Shown here: positions 1 through 6,616 of the stretch, piece after piece
Numbering within the stretch: position 1 is the stretch's first letter
How the letters are laid out: each line of letters starts with the position of its first letter
Translations under genes and position numbers: made by a program
The notes under the pieces: model-generated
Databases searched by the model: none
What the model saw: only the letters and a program-made list of their open reading frames with translations
Told to the model about the DNA's origin: nothing
Assembly: GCA_965249955.1 (NCBI GenBank)
Contig: OZ252261.1
Location: forward strand, 2,852,001-2,916,000
Direction: 5' to 3'
Origin: SB11 sp965249955
GTDB lineage: Bacteria; Bacteroidota; Bacteroidia; UBA8524
Length of the DNA: 64,000 bases

Positions 1-65
1 CCGATACTGTGAAAATTCGACAAGGAAGATTCGATTGTAAATTTCTATATTATACAACTAAATAA
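1..65 (+). CDS. 3' end of a lipoprotein paralogue (partial, cut by window start)
   Basis: Reading from base 3, the sequence encodes a C-terminus ending DTVKIRQGRFDCKFLY followed by four extra residues and TAA at 63-65. Bases 1-50 match 611-660, the end of the next gene, with one mismatch (29 A versus 639 G, a synonymous Arg codon). This is therefore the tail of a tandem copy of the downstream lipoprotein gene. Its start and function lie outside the window. The stop is 4 bases before the next ATG, so the two copies are probably co-transcribed. Confidence 0.8.
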   Translation, partial: DTVKIRQGRFDCKFLYYTTK

Positions 66-69
66 AATA

Positions 70-663
70 ATGAAAAAACTAAGCTATATTATAAGTATTG
101 TTACTATTAATTTATTATTAGTTACTAATACAACCAGTTGTAAAAAGTTAATTTCTCCAGAACCAGATAATGAAGAATTGCCCCCAATAACTACTGAAGG
201 TAAAAACACTTTTGGGTGTTTGGTGAATGGTGAAGTGATGGCTACGCCATTTACTAACCTTTCTGATTTAAAAGTTTATTACCACTTCCTTAAAAATGAA
301 CCCAATTTACTAGGTACATCTTTAATTAGAGCATTAAAAAAAAGAGGGGTAGAACGCAATTGGAGGGTTGAAATAGGTTCAACACAAAGCCTTTTCAAGA
401 CAGGAGAGTACACATTAGGTGATAAGGATAGTGCAAATCAAATTAAAGGGGAAGCTCTGTTTTCAATTCTGCCAAATAGTGGACCAGGCTTAGTTGAATA
501 CCGCACAAGTAGCAACTTATATACTCAATTTAATATAACTAAATTAGATACTATTAATAGAATAATATCTGGCACTTTTGAGTTTGATGCGGTAAATGAA
601 AAAGATGATACCGATACTGTGAAAATTCGACAAGGAAGGTTCGATTGTAAATTTCTATATTAA
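70..663 (+). CDS. DUF6252-like lipoprotein
   Basis: A 197-residue protein of unknown function. The N-terminus has a lysine start, a hydrophobic stretch (residues 7-19) and Cys24 in TTSC, a weak lipobox, so an envelope lipoprotein is likely. The motif NTFGCLVNG near residue 47, followed by a beta-rich body, is typical of the DUF6252-like proteins that Bacteroidota carry in small tandem families; this assignment is from memory of the family. The gene follows a nearly identical paralogue whose end is at 1-65. No enzymatic motif is visible. Confidence 0.65.
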   Translation: MKKLSYIISIVTINLLLVTNTTSCKKLISPEPDNEELPPITTEGKNTFGCLVNGEVMATPFTNLSDLKVYYHFLKNEPNLLGTSLIRALKKRGVERNWRVEIGSTQSLFKTGEYTLGDKDSANQIKGEALFSILPNSGPGLVEYRTSSNLYTQFNITKLDTINRIISGTFEFDAVNEKDDTDTVKIRQGRFDCKFLY

Positions 664-1150
664 TTTGTAATCTTTACGTTTTCCTGATAAGAGGTTCTTT
701 AAGGAGGCGGTTCTTCCTAAAAAAGCTTGTAAATGGTTCGATAACGTTCCGTTTTGGGCTACAAACTTTTCAAAACCCTTGCAAGTGCAAGGGTTTTGTT
801 GTTTAATAACTTTCCTCTTCATGTTCATTATCTGTTCCAATAAAATGTGGTTATTGAGTGTTTATTATGGTCAATTAGCCATTCGTTGTGTTGGGTGGGG
901 AGTTGAAATGGGAAGATTCATAGATAGGCTAAATTATGCAACAGCTCATAGCCGACGTATATTTCTTAATACGTATATTTGGATTTCAAAATTCAGTTTC
1001 TCTCCCATTGTTTTTTTGAAGACTGATAAGAATGTATTGTGGTAAACTGAGCCATAAATAGATTCAATATATAAATTTTAAATGCTGGAAATGTAAATAT
1101 CAGTTTTAATAAATACATTTTTGAAAGTACGTTTACTGTGATATACTGAG
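664..1150. other. 487-base gap with no convincing gene
   Basis: This AT-rich stretch holds a perfect hairpin (772-797) that is part of a two-copy repeat. An 88-codon frame at 779-1045 runs through the hairpin, has no recognisable domain and skewed composition, and is not called. A clear promoter for the gene at 1151 was not identified. Confidence 0.5.
756..806. repeat. Hairpin-bearing intergenic repeat, copy 1
   Basis: The block begins GGGCTACAAA and contains a perfect 12-bp inverted repeat (AAAACCCTTGCA at 772-783, complement at 786-797), followed by GTTGTTTA. A second copy lies at 1928-1977. Each copy sits downstream of a rightward gene, so a transcription terminator or a small palindromic repeat element are both possible. 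Confidence 0.6.
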
Positions 1151-1873
1151 ATGTTTAAGCATAAGGGCAATAGAAGAAGTTTAAAACATAATCTTAAAAT
1201 TGCATCACTATTATCTTTTGTGGCGGGTATGGTTAACGTAGCGGGTTTTTTGGCCGTTCAGCGGCTTACAACCAATGTTACCGGTCATTTCGCTTTTTTT
1301 ATTGACGAAGTTTTTAAACTTAATTTCTGGGATGGTTTTGTATATTTTCTATACATATTCTACTTCTTTTTAGGAGCCTTCACTTCTAGTTTTTTAATGG
1401 AACTAACCCTACGGAAAAATGGAAATAGCAAACATTTATTTCCTGTTGTTATTGAGATTTTAATTCTGGCTATAATCGCCTTGCAGAGTGAGGTCTGGGT
1501 TTTGCATCATGCCAATGGTATAGCTTATGCTTTACTTTTTGCTATGGGGCTTCAAAACTCACTTGTTACCAGAATTTCAAATTCAACGGTAAGGACAACA
1601 CACCTTACAGGCTTGTTTACCGATTTGGGTATTGATTTATCACAGTTATTTTTTAGTAAAGACAAAGGATTGAGAGCAAAACACTTCTCCCTTATAAAAC
1701 TACGTTTCACAATTATTACTTTCTTTTTTATCGGTGGTGTAGTAGGAGGTGTTTTTTACACAAAAATAGGGTTGCATGTGTTGTTTGTTGGCGTATTAGT
1801 ATTGATGTCAGGTCTTATTTATGACAACATAAAATTTTATTCGATAGTGCTAATGCGCAGGTATAAAAACTGA
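1151..1873 (+). CDS. YoaK/DUF1275 family membrane protein
   Basis: A 240-residue polytopic inner-membrane protein of unknown biochemical role. Residues 15-35 match the family start, in which an AG-NVAGFLA helix is followed by TTNVTGH. Residues 130-155 hold the second hallmark, GLQNSLV then VRTTHLTGLFTDLG. Roughly six hydrophobic segments are visible. DUF1275 proteins are widespread and uncharacterised; some have been proposed to be transporters. It is monocistronic, with hairpin-bearing repeats on both sides. Confidence 0.85.
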   Translation: MFKHKGNRRSLKHNLKIASLLSFVAGMVNVAGFLAVQRLTTNVTGHFAFFIDEVFKLNFWDGFVYFLYIFYFFLGAFTSSFLMELTLRKNGNSKHLFPVVIEILILAIIALQSEVWVLHHANGIAYALLFAMGLQNSLVTRISNSTVRTTHLTGLFTDLGIDLSQLFFSKDKGLRAKHFSLIKLRFTIITFFFIGGVVGGVFYTKIGLHVLFVGVLVLMSGLIYDNIKFYSIVLMRRYKN

Positions 1874-1927
1874 GATGAAAGAAAAGATACTACACTTATC
1901 TAAAACATACGTCTAACAGTCTGCTTC

Positions 1928-1977
1928 GGGCTACAAAATCTTCAGAACCCTTGCAATGCAAGGGTTTTGTTGTTTAG
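1928..1977. repeat. Hairpin-bearing intergenic repeat, copy 2
   Basis: Second copy of the block at 756-806, starting GGGCTACAAA. It contains the inverted repeat AACCCTTGCA (1946-1955) with its complement at 1957-1966, then TTGTTGTTTA. It probably terminates the DUF1275 transcript, though there is no uninterrupted T tract. Confidence 0.6.
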
Positions 1978-2059
1978 TGGATTTATGAATGTAAGGTGCT
2001 AACATCTAATGCATTGATTTTTGGTTTGATTCTGCTAATTAATAGCCTACGAAAAAATA

Positions 2060-2773
2060 CTAGCTATTAAACCAACCCATTTTATACGATAATGATAGTA
2101 GTTCGGCATTAGTGTTTACCCCAACCTTGTCGCGCATTTTTTCTTTTATCTTACTGATGTTTCTTTCGGTAGTACTCAACAAATCTGCAATTTGTTTCAC
2201 AGGCTTTCCTTCGGCTGTTGCATTTAATATTAGTAATTCACGTTCACTAGGGGTAAAGCCGTTGATGTTTTTTGATTTTGGGTAACTTGAAATTATTGAT
2301 TGTATCTCTGTTTTTAGTTCTTTCCAGTTAGCGTTTGTAGAGTATTCATTATCCGTTAGAATTTTTTTTAGGTCTTCAATAAAATTCTTCACTACCTGCG
2401 TATCAATATAAAACTCATTTTTTAATGATGCGGCTATGGCCTTAGTTAAACTTTCTTTACCTGAATTTTTATATACATAGCCTTTGATGCCTATAAGCTG
2501 CATTTCAGAAATTAGCGAGTTTATATTTTGCCAAGTGCTACATATTATGTTTAAATGTGGAAAATGCTTAATTATTTCAATCGAAGCATCTAAACCCGTC
2601 ATGGGTTGCATAGCAATATCGGTAAGCACAAAATCAACCTCAGTTTTACTTATTTGCTCAACTAATGCATTTCCATTTTCGGCTTCGGCAACAACTGTAT
2701 GGCCAAGCATTGTTATTTGGTTTTTAAAATAATTTCTGAAAAAAACAGAATCATCTGCAATGATAAATCTCAT
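2060..2773 (-). CDS. NarL/LuxR-type response regulator
   Basis: An approximately 237-residue two-component response regulator. The receiver domain (about 1-120) has the acidic pair DD at 7-8, the phosphoacceptor Asp52 in VLTDIAM, a switch Ser/Thr in CSTW and Lys102 in YVYKNS. A LuxR/NarL helix-turn-helix occupies about 175-235 (FTPSERELL, then KQIADLLSTTERNISK). The reading frame extends two codons upstream to a GTG at 2779, but the ATG at 2773 gives the standard MRFIIADDS start. A -7 element TACCTTTG lies at 2819-2812. No histidine kinase is adjacent, so it is an orphan. Confidence 0.9.
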   Translation of the reverse strand: MRFIIADDSVFFRNYFKNQITMLGHTVVAEAENGNALVEQISKTEVDFVLTDIAMQPMTGLDASIEIIKHFPHLNIICSTWQNINSLISEMQLIGIKGYVYKNSGKESLTKAIAASLKNEFYIDTQVVKNFIEDLKKILTDNEYSTNANWKELKTEIQSIISSYPKSKNINGFTPSERELLILNATAEGKPVKQIADLLSTTERNISKIKEKMRDKVGVNTNAELLSLSYKMGWFNS

Positions 2774-2845
2774 AATCACTCTCTTAATAGATATGCAACT
2801 TAATAGGATAGCAAAGGTATAGCTAAAAAGCCCATATTTACACTA

Positions 2846-3523
2846 TTATGCCACTTTATCTTGCTTAATTGCCAAATTGTTCAAACTTTTTTTGTAAAAA
2901 TAAATCATCTTTTGCCTGTCGAAAAAATTCTCATCATAAAGTCGGGAAAGTTCAATTTCTTCAACAATAATTTCAGAATCAAGGTTTTGCAGTTGGCGGA
3001 TTTCTTTTTTTAGATAATCATCCTTAAATAATAAGTAGCCATTGGGCTTATCATTAAAGTTATCTTCTGATAGCATGTGTTTCGTCCATATATAAATCTC
3101 TTCAGGGTATGCAACAGCTCTTGCACTTACAAAGTGATATTTTTCTTGCAGTTCTTGCACTTTGCCCTGATAAACAACCGTATTTTTTAAATCTAAAAAA
3201 TCCGATACCTCTTTTGCTATTTGTATATTGTTTGCATAATCGCACATGGTAAATTGTATTTGTGGGAAAAGTACGGCAAGTGGAATACAAGGAAAACCAG
3301 GTCCTGAGCCAACATCCAGTACACGTGTTCCTGCTTTAAAATCAATATATCTGCCTATACTGTATGCGTACAATACTTCTTTTATATAAAATGTATTAAT
3401 ATCTTTTCTAGCATTAAATCGCTCATTGTTGGAATGAAGATTCATATAGAGCAAGTGCAAGGTATATAACTGCTGCACCTGCAAGGCAGATAGATTTTTG
3501 AAATACTTTAATATAATATCCAT
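2846..3523 (-). CDS. rsmG: RsmG-like 16S rRNA (guanine-N7) methyltransferase, divergent
   Basis: A 225-residue SAM-dependent methyltransferase. The SAM-binding loop is VLDVGSGPGFPCIPLA at about residues 68-83, and the family motif SARAVA lies near residue 133. RsmG methylates G527 of 16S rRNA. The N-terminal region keeps the family layout (YFKNLS, then an LY..N block, then RKD), but the usual ISRKD and LHSL signatures are altered to NARKD and LYAYS. It may be a diverged copy rather than the housekeeping enzyme. It is 5 bases downstream of the repeat-protein gene and co-oriented, so the two are likely co-transcribed. Confidence 0.8.
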   Translation of the reverse strand: MDIILKYFKNLSALQVQQLYTLHLLYMNLHSNNERFNARKDINTFYIKEVLYAYSIGRYIDFKAGTRVLDVGSGPGFPCIPLAVLFPQIQFTMCDYANNIQIAKEVSDFLDLKNTVVYQGKVQELQEKYHFVSARAVAYPEEIYIWTKHMLSEDNFNDKPNGYLLFKDDYLKKEIRQLQNLDSEIIVEEIELSRLYDENFFDRQKMIYFYKKSLNNLAIKQDKVA

Positions 3524-3528
3524 ACTAT

Positions 3529-4632
3529 TTAAATATTTTGAGGTAAGGGAAGTTCAATACTGTTTGCAATCATATCTTCAAAGCCAATACAATGCCCGAT
3601 ATATCCATTAAGCTGTGGTGTGTTTTCAGACATACACCCGCTACAATCAAGCAGATTTTTAACAAATTTTGGCAAAACAATATGGCTCACATCACATTCA
3701 TTAAGGTATAAAGACTCTCCTATAAACTCTGGTAAAACAACCTCAGCAACATCGCACCCCCTTAAATCAAGTGATCCTTTTACCCATCTTGGTAGCATAA
3801 TGCCTGATAAATCACACATTGTTAAATCAATAGAGCCTTCATAATATTCAGGAAACTTAATGCCACTTACATCGCAGCCACGCAGATACAAATACCCGCC
3901 AATATATTTTGGCAACACCAAGCCGCTTATATCACACCCACTAAAATCAATATCTCCACCAATATAAAATGGCATTTTTATCCCCTGTATATTACATCCT
4001 TGAAGGTTTAATGTTTTGCCCACATACACAGGTAAAGTGGTGCCTGTTATATCTTGATAGCTTAGATTTAAAGACCCTCCGATGTATTTAGGCAAAACAG
4101 CTCCTGCCACATCACTCCAACTTGTATTCAATGAGTGTTCAACATATTCGGGTAAATCTACCCCGTGCAGTTTGCACTTGCTAACATCAAGAGCTCCATT
4201 TATCACCCTGGGCAGGGAAACATTATATAAATTGCAGCCCGTTAAAAAAAGAGAATTACCTATATGCTGAGGCAATACAACTCCTTCAAGTTCACAGCCA
4301 CTTAGGTTTAAAGAACCTGTAATTTTCTCAGGCAGTTTTGTTTTTCTTAAATCACATTTTTGTACATTCAAACTGCCGTTAACCACTGTTGGCAATACAA
4401 GTGTTTGTATATTTAGCTCGCTAAGGTCAATATCAGCACTAATAGTTGCACCGCTTAAACAAGCATCCTCTTTTGTGTCAATTATATTATTATTTATAAA
4501 CCACTTATAGTTAGAAAATATAACCCCCCAAATATCCTCAATAGTTTTAGCATTTTTTAGCCTGCATAGCTCAGTTGCCCACAAGCTTTTATTTTCACAA
4601 GTTTCCAGTAGCTTTTCTTTGAAAGTTTCCAT
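3529..4632 (-). CDS. Solenoid protein of 20-residue SLxLxGCxLxGxxLPxxIG repeats
   Basis: A 367-residue protein of unknown function. After an alpha-helical N-terminal segment of about 65 residues, the protein consists of 13 consecutive 20-residue repeats plus a partial fourteenth. Each carries hydrophobic positions, a GC(D/N) turn and an LP(x)(Y/F)(I/V) step. The pattern resembles leucine-rich-repeat-like families seen in Bacteroidota and their phages, and a beta-solenoid fold is expected. The period is exactly 60 bases in the DNA, but individual repeats have diverged. There is no signal peptide or membrane segment, so it is probably cytosolic. The regularly spaced Cys in most repeats would form a ladder along one face. 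rsmG follows after 5 bases. Confidence 0.75.
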   Translation of the reverse strand: METFKEKLLETCENKSLWATELCRLKNAKTIEDIWGVIFSNYKWFINNNIIDTKEDACLSGATISADIDLSELNIQTLVLPTVVNGSLNVQKCDLRKTKLPEKITGSLNLSGCELEGVVLPQHIGNSLFLTGCNLYNVSLPRVINGALDVSKCKLHGVDLPEYVEHSLNTSWSDVAGAVLPKYIGGSLNLSYQDITGTTLPVYVGKTLNLQGCNIQGIKMPFYIGGDIDFSGCDISGLVLPKYIGGYLYLRGCDVSGIKFPEYYEGSIDLTMCDLSGIMLPRWVKGSLDLRGCDVAEVVLPEFIGESLYLNECDVSHIVLPKFVKNLLDCSGCMSENTPQLNGYIGHCIGFEDMIANSIELPLPQNI

Positions 4633-4957
4633 TTAATTGCAATTAACACATTGTTTAAACATTGATAAATATAATAGAAAGCCTAATCTAACGACAATTT
4701 AGTGGGAAAGAAAAAAAATAACACAAAAAAATAAGTCATTTCCTAAATAGGAATTTAAAAAGGCTTAATGTTCCTATTTAAGAACAAAACAAGAACGGCG
4801 ATTGTGAATTATGTTTTGCAAATTCGCATCACGGTTCACTTGAAATTTTAATTGCGCAACAAGAAAAATCGTAGAGGCAACCGAAACTCTTATAAAGAAG
4901 TAGGAACTATCAAAAGTAAAAATTTACCCTTTTAAATCTATAAAGGGAATTATTGAA
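4633..4957. promoter_or_regulatory. Divergent intergenic region upstream of the peptide precursor
   Basis: This 325-base region separates the leftward repeat-protein gene from the rightward precursor gene. It contains an inverted repeat TAAATAGGAA (4744-4753) and TTCCTATTTA (4771-4780) with a 17-base spacer, a plausible operator. A second one, CCCTTT (4927-4932) and AAAGGG (4942-4947), could form a small hairpin ending 10 bases before the precursor ATG. A canonical -7 element was not convincing; TATGTTTTG at 4810-4818 is nearest. Binding and function are inferred. Confidence 0.4.
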
Positions 4958-5248
4958 ATGAACAAAAACAACTTAGATTCTTTTAAAGAAAAAGCAAATG
5001 CTATTTTGCTTAAAGACGCCATGCTTAATGTTAACGGAGGTTACACTGCTGATGCTTGCCACCCAGGTGAAGGTCAAGAAGAAAAACTTCTAGCTGGTTA
5101 CTCACATGCACAAATTGATCGCTTCTTCTCTAATGCAGACTATAGCGCTAAATTTAACTCAATGTACAAACCAGGAAGCATTGAATTAGCTGAACAAAGA
5201 ATGATGTTCTTTGATGACATGGTTTCTCAAGGTGGAAGCACAAGATAA
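4958..5248 (+). CDS. Double-glycine leader peptide precursor (candidate RiPP or exported peptide)
   Basis: A 96-residue small protein. Residues 1-28 look like a C39-type leader ending NVNGG, with Gly27-Gly28 at -2/-1 and hydrophobic residues at -4 (Val25), -7 (Met22) and -12 (Leu17), the spacing used by peptidase-containing exporters. The predicted product, residues 29-96, is acidic and polar with one Cys (Cys34) and a C-terminal QGGSTR, and matches no family I know. Downstream lie a putative modifying enzyme, a C39 ABC exporter and an HlyD adaptor, which support the precursor role. A strong terminator follows directly, fitting high expression of the precursor relative to the rest. The product's structure and activity are unknown. 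Confidence 0.7.
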   Translation: MNKNNLDSFKEKANAILLKDAMLNVNGGYTADACHPGEGQEEKLLAGYSHAQIDRFFSNADYSAKFNSMYKPGSIELAEQRMMFFDDMVSQGGSTR

Positions 5249-5268
5249 TCAATAACACTTTTCACAAT

Positions 5269-5303
5269 GCGCGGTTACTATATAATTGTAGCCGCGCTTT
5301 TTT
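5269..5303 (+). terminator. Intrinsic terminator or attenuator between precursor and enzyme
   Basis: GCGCGGTTAC (5269-5278) pairs with GTAGCCGCGC (5288-5297) through one G-U wobble around a 9-base loop. Six T residues follow (5298-5303). It starts 20 bases after the precursor stop. Its place inside the apparent operon suggests partial read-through, so that the precursor is made in excess. Confidence 0.85.
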
Positions 5304-5332
5304 ATCTCCTATCAATTTTAATATTAATTACC

Positions 5333-6580
5333 ATGAATTTTAGCAAAGAATTTTCCGACTTTCAGTATGCGAACTTTTTACAAGGAAAAAGTGAAATAGC
5401 TGAAAATATGAAGATTATTGTATATAAAATAATACCTGATTATTTTGACCTGTTAGATTTTGATAATGACGATTGTTTTTTAGATGCTACTTTATTTGCA
5501 CTGGTAACAGCTGAAAAATTAGATAATACTGATTTATTAAAGCAATATATGTATGGCTTTATACCTATTGAAAATAGGCCGCAAAAAGTAAATGTATTTT
5601 CAGATAAATATGGCATTATATACATACCCAATATTGGTTGGATAAAACAGGTAGAAAAAAATAAATCCTTTGTACTTGAGTTTATAAATAATAAGTTTAA
5701 ACTAAACGGTGCAGATGTTGATATTGAGCCACTTGCAATAAACAATAAAATTGGTGTTGAGCTATTGAAATATAGGCTAGAACTGTTTGATGACAGGTAT
5801 TATGATAGTGTGCATAATATTATTGATATTGATGTTGAAGAACCTTACAAAGCTAAAAGCGCGATGCTTAATAATAGCTTAAACATTATTGCCGATAATG
5901 TACCATGGCTGGCACAACTTATAAAAGAAGGCTGCCCAAAAGCTGTTATTTTTAACGATGGTACAGAGCCAATGACACATTTGTTTTGCGCTCGTAACTC
6001 GTTTGCTTCATTTCAAGTAAAACGTATAAGCTTCCATAATGTGTATCAACCATGGTATGATGAAGTGTTTTTTCTTGACGATATTTCTCACCAAATGGGG
6101 CATGTTTTGTTTGACCAGATTACGTTTGATAAGAAGCGTTTTTTTAAGATAAACCATCAGGATACAATTGTAGCTAACTCTGAATTTGGAAAAAGGCTTA
6201 GCAAAGTAGAAACCCGTAGCTACGAAATTGTTTTCCATTCGTTGTATACATTTTTTGTAATTCTGAATGTGCTTGATGCTTGTTTAGAAAACGATTTGTT
6301 TACCTATGAGCAAAAACTTGAGATAAAAGGTAGGATAGCTTTTTATTTAAGGAAAAGTGCGCATGATTTTGAATTGTTTGAAGATATGCAAGAAAATAAT
6401 TATGCTCAAACAATATATACGCCAGAAGGGATGAACATATATATGGGTATGAAACAATCGTTTTTGGCAAACTTTACTAAACACAAAGCACTATACGATG
6501 CATATCAAATAAATAACCAACCATATAACTATAATCATAAAAAGTTCTTAGAATTGAATAAATTTGAGGCAGTAGGTTAA
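5333..6580 (+). CDS. Putative peptide-modifying enzyme with HQxxH variant of the HExxH fold
   Basis: About 415 residues from ATG 5333. The frame stays open to an ATG at 5267, but those 22 codons lie in the terminator hairpin and T tract, so the later start is preferred; if 5267 were used, the protein would gain a hydrophobic N-terminal helix. The key region is HQMGH (codons at 6089-6103), 45 residues before a conserved-looking FHSLYTFF (His codon at 6236). This matches the layout of RiPP-associated HExxH proteins, some now assigned as iron/2-oxoglutarate peptide beta-hydroxylases, in which two His of HExxH and a later His bind metal. Gln in place of Glu keeps the His ligands but removes a protease base. 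The assignment is by motif layout only; the N-terminal half is unrecognised. Confidence 0.55.
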   Translation: MNFSKEFSDFQYANFLQGKSEIAENMKIIVYKIIPDYFDLLDFDNDDCFLDATLFALVTAEKLDNTDLLKQYMYGFIPIENRPQKVNVFSDKYGIIYIPNIGWIKQVEKNKSFVLEFINNKFKLNGADVDIEPLAINNKIGVELLKYRLELFDDRYYDSVHNIIDIDVEEPYKAKSAMLNNSLNIIADNVPWLAQLIKEGCPKAVIFNDGTEPMTHLFCARNSFASFQVKRISFHNVYQPWYDEVFFLDDISHQMGHVLFDQITFDKKRFFKINHQDTIVANSEFGKRLSKVETRSYEIVFHSLYTFFVILNVLDACLENDLFTYEQKLEIKGRIAFYLRKSAHDFELFEDMQENNYAQTIYTPEGMNIYMGMKQSFLANFTKHKALYDAYQINNQPYNYNHKKFLELNKFEAVG

Positions 6581-6616
6581 AGAGAAAACCTATTACTACT
6601 CAAATTAGCTTGTGTC

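Noticed and set aside
740..765. tRNA 3' end suggested by GGTTCGA near GGGCTAC
   Set aside because: No acceptor, D or anticodon arms can be folded upstream, and the T-arm does not pair.
779..1045. 88-codon open frame downstream of the first lipoprotein gene
   Set aside because: It runs through the hairpin repeat, has no recognisable domain or promoter, and its composition looks non-coding.
3529..4632. CRISPR-like 60-base periodicity
   Set aside because: The period comes from 20-codon protein repeats in one open frame; the units are too diverged for CRISPR repeats and have no spacers.
5267..5332. N-terminal membrane helix on the cluster enzyme
   Set aside because: The apparent hydrophobic helix is encoded by the terminator stem and T tract; ATG 5333 is a better start. 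It is kept only as an alternative.
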